Below, in pieces: positions 17,534 to 26,493 of a stretch of 64,000 nucleotides of DNA. Below the pieces are notes generated by a model. The model was not told the DNA's origin. It did no database searches and saw nothing but the letters and a program-made list of their open reading frames with translations. Positions within the stretch are counted from its first letter, which is position 1; each line of letters starts with the position of its first letter. The translations under genes and the position numbers were made by a program. Source of the stretch: Palleniella muris (GTDB lineage Bacteria > Bacteroidota > Bacteroidia > Bacteroidales > Bacteroidaceae); the NCBI RefSeq assembly GCF_004792655.1, contig NZ_SRZC01000018.1:24567-88566 (forward strand). The letters are read 5' to 3'.

Positions 17534-18730
17534 ATGGAATCGAACTTCGTCGACTATGTCAAGATACAGTGCCGCTCAGGAAAGGGCGGACGCGGGTCCA
17601 TGCACCTGCGCCACGTTAAGTACAATCCCAACGGCGGTCCTGACGGAGGCGACGGAGGGAACGGTGGCAGTATCATCCTTCGTGGCAACCATAACTATTG
17701 GACTCTGCTGCACTTGAAGTACCAGCGCCATTTCTTTGCCGAGCATGGCGGTAACGGCGGAAGGGACAAATGCCATGGCACAAACGGCAAGAACATCTAC
17801 ATCGATGTGCCTTGCGGCACTGTTGTCTATGACGCAGAGACAGGAAAATATGTCTGTGACGTGACCTATGACGGTCAGGAGGTGATGCTCCTGAAAGGCG
17901 GTCGTGGCGGACTTGGCAATTTCCAGTTCCGCTCCGCCACCAATCAGGCACCGCGCTATGCGCAGCCTGGTGAGCCTATGCAGGAGATGACGGTCATCAT
18001 GGAACTGAAACTCCTTGCCGATGTCGGACTTGTGGGTCTGCCTAATGCCGGCAAATCGACACTCCTCTCGGCTGTGTCCTCGGCACGCCCGAAGATTGCC
18101 AACTACCCTTTCACCACTCTGGAGCCATCCCTCGGCATCGTGTCCTACCGTGACCATCAGTCATTCGTCATGGCTGACATTCCTGGAATCATCGAAGGAG
18201 CGTCAGAAGGTAAGGGCTTGGGACTGCGTTTCCTGCGCCATATAGAGCGTAATTCACTCCTTCTCTTCATGGTTCCCGGTGATACGGAGAATATAAAGAA
18301 GGAGTATGAACTTCTGCTCAATGAGCTTCGCAACTTCAACCCTGAGATGCTCGACAAGCATCGTGTGCTTGCCGTGACCAAGTGCGACCTTCTCGATGAT
18401 GAGTTGTGCGAGATGTTGCGCGAGGAATTGGAGAGTTCCCTTTCTTCGGACAACGAAAAACTGAAAGTTGTGTTCATCTCCTCGGTGACAGGCAAGGGTA
18501 TTGACGAACTGAAAGATATTCTCTGGGCGGAACTTAACTCTGAGAGCAACAAGTTGCTTGACATCACAAAGGATGACACCCTTGTCCATCGTGACAAGGA
18601 CATGTCACGCTTCAAGCAGGAGATGCTTGCGGAAGGCGAGGACAATGTCATCTTCATTGAAGACGAAATTGATGAAGATGAGTTTGACATCGAGGAACTT
18701 GACGACTACGAGGTGGAGGATGTGGAATAG
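17534..18730 (+). CDS. obgE: Obg-family GTPase
   Basis: 398 residues. The Obg domain (1-~160) has the glycine-rich loops [18 protein letters not shown] and [11 protein letters not shown]. The G domain has G1 GLPNAGKST, switch [13 protein letters not shown]3 DIPGII and G4 TKCDL. The C-terminal OCT domain of some homologues is replaced by an acidic tail ([19 protein letters not shown]). It assists late 50S ribosome assembly and stress control. The gap to the next gene (18731-18798) has the phrase GATTCTCCACGA twice, a minor direct repeat. Confidence 0.96.
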   Translation: MESNFVDYVKIQCRSGKGGRGSMHLRHVKYNPNGGPDGGDGGNGGSIILRGNHNYWTLLHLKYQRHFFAEHGGNGGRDKCHGTNGKNIYIDVPCGTVVYDAETGKYVCDVTYDGQEVMLLKGGRGGLGNFQFRSATNQAPRYAQPGEPMQEMTVIMELKLLADVGLVGLPNAGKSTLLSAVSSARPKIANYPFTTLEPSLGIVSYRDHQSFVMADIPGIIEGASEGKGLGLRFLRHIERNSLLLFMVPGDTENIKKEYELLLNELRNFNPEMLDKHRVLAVTKCDLLDDELCEMLREELESSLSSDNEKLKVVFISSVTGKGIDELKDILWAELNSESNKLLDITKDDTLVHRDKDMSRFKQEMLAEGEDNVIFIEDEIDEDEFDIEELDDYEVEDVE

Positions 18731-18798
18731 GATTCTCCACGATGAGGAAGCGTGTTCTCCACAAATAACGATAGGATTCTCCACGAAAAAATAATGCA

Positions 18799-19494
18799 AT
18801 GATGATAACCTACAATCTCTCTGACAAGGCAACGGCATTCACGACAACACGCTCCTATGGGCGTGACAAGGACTTGTTATGCCCCGAACTCCGTGTGCCG
18901 GCAGAGCGTTTCGCACGTCCTCATCAGGTGCATGGCACTGTTGTGCGGCAGTTGGCGGAAGAGTTTTTCTCACTTCCCGAGAACATCCGCACAATGCTTC
19001 TTGACGGTGTCGATGCTGTAATCTATGATGTCAAGGACGCATGTGTAGGCATCTCCACTGCCGACTGTATCCCGGTGCTTTGCTATGACCCTGAACACCA
19101 TTGTGCAGCGGCTATCCATGCAGGTTGGCGCGGTACTGTCGCACGCATTGTCATTGCAACTATAGAGCAGATGAGACTGGCTTATGGCACCAATCCGGAG
19201 CACCTTCGCTGTGCCATAGGACCGGGTATCTCGTTGGAGTCCTTCGAGGTTGGCGATGAAGTCCATGACGCTTTCCGCCAGGCAGGCTTCCCAATGGAGA
19301 CGATTGCGGTAAGGAAAGAAAAATGGCATCTTGACATAAAGGAGTGCAACAGGATGCAGCTACTTTCCCTTGGCGTGCTTCCTGAAAACATAGAGGTGTC
19401 GCCCATCGACACCATGACCGACGACCGCTTCTTCAGTGCACGTCGTGACGGAGCATCGACAGGCAGAATGCTTTCGGGCATTGTGCTGAGATGA
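18799..19494 (+). CDS. pgeF: YfiH/PgeF-family polyphenol oxidase-like protein (DUF152)
   Basis: 231 residues. The metal-site motifs of the family are present: RPHQVHG, VGISTADCIPVLCYD and AAIHAGWRG, with the C-terminal DDRFFSARRDG. Members have been described as multicopper-like oxidases, purine nucleoside phosphorylases or peptidoglycan-editing factors, so the physiological substrate is unsettled. ATG codons at 18799 and 18802 are both usable. It follows obgE in the same direction by 68 nt. Confidence 0.9.
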   Translation: MMITYNLSDKATAFTTTRSYGRDKDLLCPELRVPAERFARPHQVHGTVVRQLAEEFFSLPENIRTMLLDGVDAVIYDVKDACVGISTADCIPVLCYDPEHHCAAAIHAGWRGTVARIVIATIEQMRLAYGTNPEHLRCAIGPGISLESFEVGDEVHDAFRQAGFPMETIAVRKEKWHLDIKECNRMQLLSLGVLPENIEVSPIDTMTDDRFFSARRDGASTGRMLSGIVLR

Positions 19495-19651
19495 TTATGC
19501 GAGTTGGCATGCCTGAGATGACAGGCGTGCAGGCATTTATGGCAAGCGTGCCATATCTGCCACTATTGTTCTTATGCCAAACCTCCGGCATAGGACTTTG
19601 CGACTTTGTGCGGCGGACAGTCCGTTGCAACCTGACTAAAACCAATGACTT

Positions 19652-21037
19652 ATGAAAAAGAAAACCATTATATCCATGATAGTCTGTGCCATGTGTGCCC
19701 TTACAAGCATTAATGCACAGACAACCTTTACCGTCCGGGAGCAGGAAGCCATCAGTTGTGAGACTCCGGGGCTGTTTGAACGTTCCTCTGCCTTTACAGT
19801 GGATTTCGGCCAGATGGGGGAAAAAGACTACTCTTTCCCATTGCCTGTGGGCAAGGTTGACGGCATACGCTCCAACAACCATATCTCCATAAGCAGTAGT
19901 GAAGGGGATGCCGTGAAAGCAATGTTCTCCGGTGTGGTGCGCCTTTCCCGCAATACGGACAGGATAGGAAATACCATTGTGGTGCGTCATGACAACGGTT
20001 TGGAGACTGTCTATGGTAATAACGCCCAGAATCTTGTGAAGGTTGGCGACCGTGTGAAAGCCGGACAGACGATAGCTATTGTCGGAACGCGCAACAACAA
20101 GACATACTGCGAGTTTGCTGTTATGGTAAACGGTGCGCGCCTGAATCCAGAAACCCTTCTCGAACTTCGCAGCCATCGCCTGCGCCGTCAGACCCTCTTG
20201 TTCGAAAAGCAGAGTGGGGGAGTCCTTGTAAAGGTATTGACAGAGGAGAAGGAGCAGACCCTGAAGAAACAGGGCGGCAGGCGTCCGCCACAGCGAGGAA
20301 ACATGACAAAGACGCAGAATGTCAAGGTTCAGCAGGAAACTTCCGCAAGCCGGAAATATGCGAAGAATGCGCAATATGTGGCAAAGCAGCAGGATGACGA
20401 TGAAATGGACATTGACGAGTTCCAGTCTATACAGCTTGAGGATAAGGTAAAATCCTCACAACGCACGGCGAAGGAGTTTGCCATAAACTTTGGTGCACTC
20501 AAACCCGAGGAATGGGCGTATCCGATGAAGGGCGGACGTGTCATCAGTCCCTTCGGCGGCAAGCGCCGGCATGCCGGCACGGACATAAAGACAAAGGCAG
20601 GCGACCCTGTCTATGCCGCCTTTGACGGTCAGGTGGTGCTCTCCGGAACCCATTACGGCTATGGTCTGTGTGTCATTATCCGTCATGGAAACGGTCTGGA
20701 GACACTTTACAGTCACCAGTCCATGAATCAGGTGAAGGTAGGCGACTGGGTGAAAGCGGGTCAGCAGATAGGCATTGTCGGACGCACCGGGCGCGCCACA
20801 ACGGAACACTGCCATTTCGAGTGCCGCATCAACGGTCGTCCGTTCAATAGTGCCAGGATTTTTGACCATGGAGCAAACAAGCTGAAGAATGTCGTCCTCA
20901 CCTACCGCAATGGCAGCATTTATGTCTCAAACGATGCAAACTCTGTCGGGACTAAGGTCGCTGTGCATTCCAAAGGTTCAAAGTCTTCGACAGCAAAACG
21001 CCGTACCACCAAGCGCCGTACTGCACGCCGTCGCTGA
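19652..21037 (+). CDS. Secreted M23 (LytM) metallopeptidase with a tandem degenerate M23 domain
   Basis: 461 residues. The signal peptide is cleaved near SINAQ. Two M23-like domains are visible. The second (~residues 290-410) keeps the zinc ligands: RRHAGTD and the EHCHFE pair. The first (~65-175) follows the same pattern (GDAVKAMFSGVV, TIVVRHDNGLETVYGNN, VKVGDRVKAGQTIAIVG) but has NNHISIS in place of HxxxD and TYCEFA in place of HCHFE, so all metal ligands are lost. The two are joined by a Gln/Lys-rich linker, and the C-terminus is very basic (KRRTTKRRTARRR). It likely cuts peptidoglycan cross-bridges; the dead domain may bind the wall or regulate, as in EnvC/NlpD types. Confidence 0.9.
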   Translation: MKKKTIISMIVCAMCALTSINAQTTFTVREQEAISCETPGLFERSSAFTVDFGQMGEKDYSFPLPVGKVDGIRSNNHISISSSEGDAVKAMFSGVVRLSRNTDRIGNTIVVRHDNGLETVYGNNAQNLVKVGDRVKAGQTIAIVGTRNNKTYCEFAVMVNGARLNPETLLELRSHRLRRQTLLFEKQSGGVLVKVLTEEKEQTLKKQGGRRPPQRGNMTKTQNVKVQQETSASRKYAKNAQYVAKQQDDDEMDIDEFQSIQLEDKVKSSQRTAKEFAINFGALKPEEWAYPMKGGRVISPFGGKRRHAGTDIKTKAGDPVYAAFDGQVVLSGTHYGYGLCVIIRHGNGLETLYSHQSMNQVKVGDWVKAGQQIGIVGRTGRATTEHCHFECRINGRPFNSARIFDHGANKLKNVVLTYRNGSIYVSNDANSVGTKVAVHSKGSKSSTAKRRTTKRRTARRR

Positions 21038-21091
21038 TTAGAGGCTGACCTGTCAGAATCCATGTACATGAGTTGCATAAAACCATAATTC

Positions 21092-21140
21092 AAGAAGAGA
21101 CCGACTGACATTGGCTGTCAGTCGGTCTCTTCTTGCTTTT
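21092..21140 (+). terminator. Intrinsic terminator after the M23 peptidase gene
   Basis: A perfect 19-bp stem (AAGAAGAGACCGACTGACA at 21092-21110 with 21116-21134), a 5-nt loop and a T-rich tail to 21140. Confidence 0.9.
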
Positions 21141-21231
21141 TCATTAAGCTGTCTGTAACCGTGGCTTGCATTTATGGCATAAAGTATGCAATGTTCTGAA
21201 AAACATTATTGAAACCTTAATACATACTGAC

Positions 21232-23586
21232 ATGAAAAGATTTTACTTATATATGGCTGCGGTTCTCTGTTGTGGTGCAGCCTCTGCACAGAAACCTGAT
21301 GTTACTTTCTTATCACCAACAATGGTAAGAGTGCAATGGTCTGTTGACGGCAAGGACCAAGACAATGCCACCGGAGTATGTATCGGAAAAAAGAAGGCGG
21401 ACAATGCCTGTGTAGTGGTTACAGATAACAAACTGCATTCTTCGGAATTGAGTGTCGAGATAGGTAGTCACGGTGCCTTGACCTTCATTGATGCGAAAAC
21501 CGGGAAGCAGCTTTTAGCAGAGAAAAGTGACAGTCCGCGATATGCGGAGCCTGTTGTTCAGGAACGGATAGTCTATGACGAGTCCACCGCGCGTATGGAG
21601 GAAACCGCCAATGGCAAGGTTACCGTGAAGGACATTGTCCGCCGTGACACTGTCGGACACAGCACCTTGTACCGCAACAGCTTCGCATTCGACAAGGAGG
21701 AAGGGCTTTACGGTCTTGGCGCGCACATGGAGGACTACATGAACCTGAACGGCAAGACGCTTTATCTGACGCAGCACAATATGAAGGTCACTGTCCCTGT
21801 GCTGATGTCAACAAAGGGCTACGGACTGCTTTTTGACGCAGGATGCGCCATGAAGTTTGAGGACGGGACGATAGAATATGAGGCAGCGAAGACGCTGGAC
21901 TACTATTTTATCAAAGGCGACTCATGGGATGACATCATCGGACAGTATCGCGAACTGACCGGCAATCTGCCATTGCTGCCACGCTATGCTTTCGGCTACA
22001 TCCAGTCAAAAGAACGTTATGTCAGTTCCGATGACCTGATGAACACTGTACGCGAATACCGCAACCGCCACATTCCTTTGGACATGATTGTCCAGGATTG
22101 GAACTACTGGCCTGAGGGATGGGGCTATCTGAAGATGAATCGTAAGTACTATCCTGACCCAAAGGCGTTGGCTGACAGCATCCATGCCATGAATGCACGC
22201 CTGATGGTCAGTATATGGCCCAATCCGCAGTACTGTCCTGAGGAGAGGGATTTTCGTGAGAAAGGCTTCATGCTGGAGCATTCCGTCTACGATGTCTTCA
22301 ATCCTGATGCACGCAAGTACTATTGGAAATATGTCAATGATGAGTTTTTTTGCAACAGTTTTGACGCATGGTGGTGCGACAGTTCCGAGCCTCTTGACGG
22401 CGATTGGAACAAGATGCCTCTGCCAATCAACGGCAAGCCCTACGCCTGGGATGACCATGAGCGGCGCTGGCATCTGAACAAGGACATCCTTGCTGACTGT
22501 ATGGGCGCGGAACGTGGCTGCCTTTATTCGCTTTACCACTCACAAGGCATCTACGAAAACCAAAGGCTTGCGACCGACAGGAAAAGGGTTCTCAACCTCA
22601 CACGCTCAGGATTTGCCGGTCAGCAACGCTATGCCACTGTTGTCTGGAACGGTGACACTCATGCCTCTTGGCAGTCGTTCAAGCAGCAAATCCCTGCCGG
22701 ACTGAACTATATGGCTACGGGTTGCCCTTATTGGACAGTGGATGTCGGTTCGTTCTTCACAGGCAAAGACCAACGCTGGTTCCGTCAGGGAGAGTTCCCG
22801 GAAGGTGTGAAGGATGACAAGTATAAGGAGTACTACACGCGCATGTTCCAATGGGCTACATTCCTGCCGATGCTCCGCAGTCATGGCACGGACACCCCTC
22901 GCGAGATATGGCAGTTTGGAACGCCCGGCACAAAATACTATGATGCCATTCTGAAGATGATAAATCTTCGCTATGAACTGTTGCCGTACATCTACAGTAT
23001 GGCGGCGCGCCAGACTTTCGGCAACTACACAATGGCGCGAATGCTGGCGTTCGATTTCGCTTCCGACAAGAATGTTTTGGACTTGAAGGATGAATATATG
23101 TTTGGCGATATGCTTGTCTGTCCTGTCACCGATGCCAATGCCACAAGCCGCAAAGTCTATCTGCCGTCAGGCGCAGAGTGGACAGACTATTGGACAGGAA
23201 ACCGTTTTGAGGGCGGCAAATGGATAGATGCGGCGGCGGAGACTGACAGACTTCCATTGTTTGTCCGTGGCGGCAGCATAATCGTAAAGACAGCCGTGGC
23301 GGAGTATGCCGACGCGCAGATAGGCAAGCCCCTTACTGTCTGTGTCTATCCGGGACGTGATGCGGAGTTTGTTTTCTATGAAGATTCCGGTGACAGTTAT
23401 GACTATGAGAAAGGGGAATATTTGACGATAAGGCTCTCTTGGGACAACAAGCACCGCCGCCTTACCATTGGTGAGCAGGACGGTTCGTTTGCAGGTATGG
23501 CGAAAGAGCGCACAATTACCGTCAAGACTCCTTACGGTGAGAAAGAAGTTTGCTATAAAGGAAAGAAAAAGTCAATAAAGATATGA
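21232..23586 (+). CDS. GH31 family alpha-glycosidase (alpha-xylosidase/alpha-glucosidase type), secreted
   Basis: 784 residues from the ATG at 21232. An in-frame ATG at 21166 would add 22 residues before the clear signal peptide MKRFYLYMAAVLCCGAASAQ, so the later start is chosen. N-terminal beta-sandwich, then the (beta/alpha)8 barrel: GLYGLGAHMEDYMNLNGK, DMIVQDWNYW, nucleophile Asp383 in WWCDSSEP and acid/base Asp475 in VVWNGDTHASW, then RSHGTDTPREIWQFG and C-terminal beta domains with PLFVRGGSII. Retaining alpha-glycosidase of the periplasm or surface. The exact sugar (xylose, glucose or galactose) is not determined by these motifs. It overlaps the GH97 gene by 4 nt, so the two are coupled. 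Confidence 0.92.
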   Translation: MKRFYLYMAAVLCCGAASAQKPDVTFLSPTMVRVQWSVDGKDQDNATGVCIGKKKADNACVVVTDNKLHSSELSVEIGSHGALTFIDAKTGKQLLAEKSDSPRYAEPVVQERIVYDESTARMEETANGKVTVKDIVRRDTVGHSTLYRNSFAFDKEEGLYGLGAHMEDYMNLNGKTLYLTQHNMKVTVPVLMSTKGYGLLFDAGCAMKFEDGTIEYEAAKTLDYYFIKGDSWDDIIGQYRELTGNLPLLPRYAFGYIQSKERYVSSDDLMNTVREYRNRHIPLDMIVQDWNYWPEGWGYLKMNRKYYPDPKALADSIHAMNARLMVSIWPNPQYCPEERDFREKGFMLEHSVYDVFNPDARKYYWKYVNDEFFCNSFDAWWCDSSEPLDGDWNKMPLPINGKPYAWDDHERRWHLNKDILADCMGAERGCLYSLYHSQGIYENQRLATDRKRVLNLTRSGFAGQQRYATVVWNGDTHASWQSFKQQIPAGLNYMATGCPYWTVDVGSFFTGKDQRWFRQGEFPEGVKDDKYKEYYTRMFQWATFLPMLRSHGTDTPREIWQFGTPGTKYYDAILKMINLRYELLPYIYSMAARQTFGNYTMARMLAFDFASDKNVLDLKDEYMFGDMLVCPVTDANATSRKVYLPSGAEWTDYWTGNRFEGGKWIDAAAETDRLPLFVRGGSIIVKTAVAEYADAQIGKPLTVCVYPGRDAEFVFYEDSGDSYDYEKGEYLTIRLSWDNKHRRLTIGEQDGSFAGMAKERTITVKTPYGEKEVCYKGKKKSIKI

Positions 23587-25472
23587 GAACATTACGCATT
23601 CTGATTGTCCTTTTGTCAGTCTTCGCAATGACTGCGACGGCAAAGGAAAAGCAATACACGATGACATCGCCTGACAAGCGGATGGCACTAACTGTCGGCA
23701 TGAATAACGGGCGGTGGGCATACAGTCTGACACGTGACGGCAGAAAACTTATCGAGGAATCGGCATTCGGGCTCTGCTCTGAAAATGGTGCGTTGATGCC
23801 TTCTGCGCAATCAGCGGTGGGCAAAGTGAGCAAGGAATGCCATAAAGGCGTGTGGAAACCGGTATGGGGCAAGAGTTCCGTGGTCAGGGACAGATATAAC
23901 GAGATAGCTCTCCCTTTCGACAACGAGTTCTCTGTGGTGTTCCGTCTCTATGACGACGGAATGGCGTTCCGCTATGTAATACATGGTGTCAACCGGGAGT
24001 TGAAAGAGAAAACCGAGTTCCGTTTCGCAGGAGATTACAACGCTTGGTACTACAACGGTGAGCGGCACAACATCGGACCGGAGAGACTTTCCGCTGCCGA
24101 CGGTGAGCGGTTGCCTGTCATGACGATAGATGCCGACGGATGCTTCATGGCTGTTCACGAGGCAGACCTTGGGCATGGAACTCCCATGGTGCTGAAAACC
24201 AAGGCGGGAGAACGCACATTCACCGTCGCTGACAATGACCTCACCGCTGCCGACGACGGCAAAACGGCATGGCGTGTGGTGATGTGTGCCGACAAGATAG
24301 GCACGCTTGTCGATTCGCACATCCTTGAATTGCTCAACCCGGAGCCTGCTGACGGCATGGATTTCTCATGGGTGAAGCCGGGTGTATGCCTGTGGGACTG
24401 GCGCATAGACGGTGCAGTGTGGGACGGTTTTGAGTACACTATGTCCTATCCGTCATGGGTGCGCATGGTTGATTTCGCCGCCAAACAAGGATTTGCCCAC
24501 CTTGTCCTTGATGCCAACTGGTATGGTCCTGAGTTTGAAAAGGACTCCGACCCTGTGAAAGGCGACAAGGCAAACGATGTCCGCCGCATTATCCGTTATG
24601 CCAAGGAGAAGGGCGTCGGCATCTGGCTTTACCTTAATGATGTGGGTGGAAAGAACTATCCTATCGCAGAAACACTGAGGCAATATCACGAGTGGGGTGC
24701 CGCCGGTGTGAAATACGGCTTTATGACCGGCAACGCAAAGGAGAAGAACCACAAGACGAGGGAGATTACAGCGTTGTGCGCAATGAACCGCTTGCTGGTT
24801 GATTTCCACGACTATCCCGTCCATCCTTACGGTCAGATGCGCACTTGGCCGAATGCCGTGACGCGCGAGTACTGCAAAGCACAGCTTGACGGTCACGACA
24901 TCTTCTATCCCAAAACGTTCGTGACATCGGTGTTCGTCAACATGCTTGCAGGTCCGATAGACCAGAACAACGGAATGTTTGACTTACGGCAGGGCAAGAC
25001 AACGCGCAAGGACAACAACCAGGAGGTGCCGTCCACCGTTGTCGCTGAGGCTGCACGCACACAGATAACATTCTCGGGTGCGACAGTAATACCCGATATT
25101 CCGGAGTATTATGAGAAGCATCCGTCGCTCCTTCGCTTCCTTTCGGCACAGAAGATGCCGTGGCGCGAGAGCAAGACACTTGACGGAAGGATTGGCGAAT
25201 ACATCGTCATGATGCGTCATGCTGCCGACGGTGCTTACCTCGTCGGTGCCGCAACCGATGAGAATCGCCGTACTATTGACATTCCGTTGGACTTCCTTCC
25301 CAAAGGCAACTACCACGTGGAGATAACCGAGGACGGCGACAGTGCAGACTATCTGGTAAACCGCGAGACGACAAAGGTGTCGCACAGGGATGTCACTCGT
25401 AAGGATATTGTCACCGTCAACCTCGCTCCCGGTGGCGGAGCATGTCTGTTGATAACCCTGAAAACCAAATAA
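23583..25472 (+). CDS. GH97 family alpha-glycosidase, secreted
   Basis: 629 residues. A signal peptide precedes the N-terminal beta-sandwich (~25-270) and a (beta/alpha)8 barrel from ~280 (WRIDGAVWDGFEYTM, HLVLDANWYG, GIWLYLNDVGG, MRTWPNAVTRE), ending in a C-terminal beta domain. At the barrel-strand site where retaining GH97 members carry the nucleophile Asp, this protein has Gly379 (GVKYGFM), which in my recollection marks the inverting SusB-like branch. The usual HEP motif reads HDYP, so the subgroup is uncertain. The gene overlaps the GH31 gene upstream (ATGA), so both act on the same alpha-linked glycans. Confidence 0.88.
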   Translation: MRTLRILIVLLSVFAMTATAKEKQYTMTSPDKRMALTVGMNNGRWAYSLTRDGRKLIEESAFGLCSENGALMPSAQSAVGKVSKECHKGVWKPVWGKSSVVRDRYNEIALPFDNEFSVVFRLYDDGMAFRYVIHGVNRELKEKTEFRFAGDYNAWYYNGERHNIGPERLSAADGERLPVMTIDADGCFMAVHEADLGHGTPMVLKTKAGERTFTVADNDLTAADDGKTAWRVVMCADKIGTLVDSHILELLNPEPADGMDFSWVKPGVCLWDWRIDGAVWDGFEYTMSYPSWVRMVDFAAKQGFAHLVLDANWYGPEFEKDSDPVKGDKANDVRRIIRYAKEKGVGIWLYLNDVGGKNYPIAETLRQYHEWGAAGVKYGFMTGNAKEKNHKTREITALCAMNRLLVDFHDYPVHPYGQMRTWPNAVTREYCKAQLDGHDIFYPKTFVTSVFVNMLAGPIDQNNGMFDLRQGKTTRKDNNQEVPSTVVAEAARTQITFSGATVIPDIPEYYEKHPSLLRFLSAQKMPWRESKTLDGRIGEYIVMMRHAADGAYLVGAATDENRRTIDIPLDFLPKGNYHVEITEDGDSADYLVNRETTKVSHRDVTRKDIVTVNLAPGGGACLLITLKTK

Positions 25473-25489
25473 AAAACAATGATTAGTCA

Positions 25490-25625
25490 GGTAAAAACCA
25501 ATGACAAGCAGCAGATCTCTTATATATCACCATTTTATGATGTATTTCTTAAAAAGGGGCTTGTCGTGTGAACCGCTAACGCGGTTCTCTTCACAGACAT
25601 ATACGAAAATAAGTATGTACACAAT
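25490..25625. repeat. Dispersed intergenic repeat, copy 1
   Basis: Begins GGTAAAAACCAATGACAAGC, includes the palindrome GAACCGCTAACGCGGTTC (25570-25587) and ends with GTACACAAT. It aligns along its length with 31918-32090, apart from a ~35-nt hairpin insertion present only in the second copy. Both copies open with an ATG ACA AGC reading frame giving the pattern MTS...L.YHH.M..F.K.GL. It lies in the gap between the GH97 gene and yaaA. Confidence 0.75.
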
Positions 25626-25666
25626 TAAAAATACATTATATTTTACGACACAAATAAAAACAACAC

Positions 25667-26416
25667 ATGCAAATACTTCTCGCTTGCGCAAAAATCATGA
25701 CGGGGCAAGTGCCGCGCCATTTGCCGCTGACCACCGAACCGCAATTCCAACGGGAGGCGAACGACAATGCCCTTCGCATGGCACGCTTCAGCCGTGAGGA
25801 ACTCCGGGAGGTGCTGGGCGTAAACAAGGAAATCGCGACAGAGAATTTCCTGCGTTTCCAGTCGTTCTTTGACGAAACGACGAGGCAGCCCGCCGTGTTC
25901 AGCTATGACGGCATGGTGTTCCAAAAACTTGTGCCCGAGACTTTCAGCGACGCTGAGTTGCAATACGCCAACGGACATCTTTTCATCGGCTCTTTCCTTT
26001 ATGGCTTGCTCCGTCCCCTCGACCTTGTCAACCGCTACCGTATGGAGGGAAATGTCGTGCTGCCGGGCAATGAAATGACAATGTTCGACTATTGGAAGCC
26101 CCGCCTGACGGATTGGTTCATAGAAAAGGTGAAGGCGGACGACGGCATACTTGTCAATCTGGCGAGCGACGAGTTCCGTGGGCTTTTCGATTGGCGGCGT
26201 GTGAAAAAGGAACTCGAAATCGTCACTCCGCAGTTTAAGGTGGAGAAGGCGGGCAGGTTGAAGACCATTGTCATCTACACCAAGATGTGCCGTGGCGCAA
26301 TGACAAAGTGGATTCTTCAGAACAGAATCACTTCGACGGATGCCCTCAAGGCTTTCGAGTACGAGGGATTCAGGTACGACGCTACCGCCGGCGACTGGCT
26401 GTTCGTGAATCGATGA
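25667..26416 (+). CDS. yaaA: YaaA family peroxide-stress protein (UPF0246)
   Basis: 249 residues, normal for the family. Signature stretches are MQILLACAKIM at the N-terminus, RFQSFFDETTRQPAVFSYDGMVF, HLFIGSFLYGLLRPLDLVNRYRMEG, LVNLASDEFRGLFD and the C-terminal RGAMTKWILQNRI. YaaA proteins bind DNA and limit free iron damage during hydrogen peroxide stress. Here it stands between two glycosidase genes with no visible functional link, directly after a dispersed repeat. Confidence 0.92.
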   Translation: MQILLACAKIMTGQVPRHLPLTTEPQFQREANDNALRMARFSREELREVLGVNKEIATENFLRFQSFFDETTRQPAVFSYDGMVFQKLVPETFSDAELQYANGHLFIGSFLYGLLRPLDLVNRYRMEGNVVLPGNEMTMFDYWKPRLTDWFIEKVKADDGILVNLASDEFRGLFDWRRVKKELEIVTPQFKVEKAGRLKTIVIYTKMCRGAMTKWILQNRITSTDALKAFEYEGFRYDATAGDWLFVNR

Positions 26417-26493
26417 AGGATGCAAATAACATCATTATGCTACTTTGTCTCTGACTTTACAACGATAAACAAACCATCAAATCAAATACAATT

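Noticed and set aside
19433..20374. Antisense open frame (313 codons) opposite the M23 gene
   Set aside because: Spans the end of one conserved gene and the start of another on the other strand; Cys/His-rich random-type composition.
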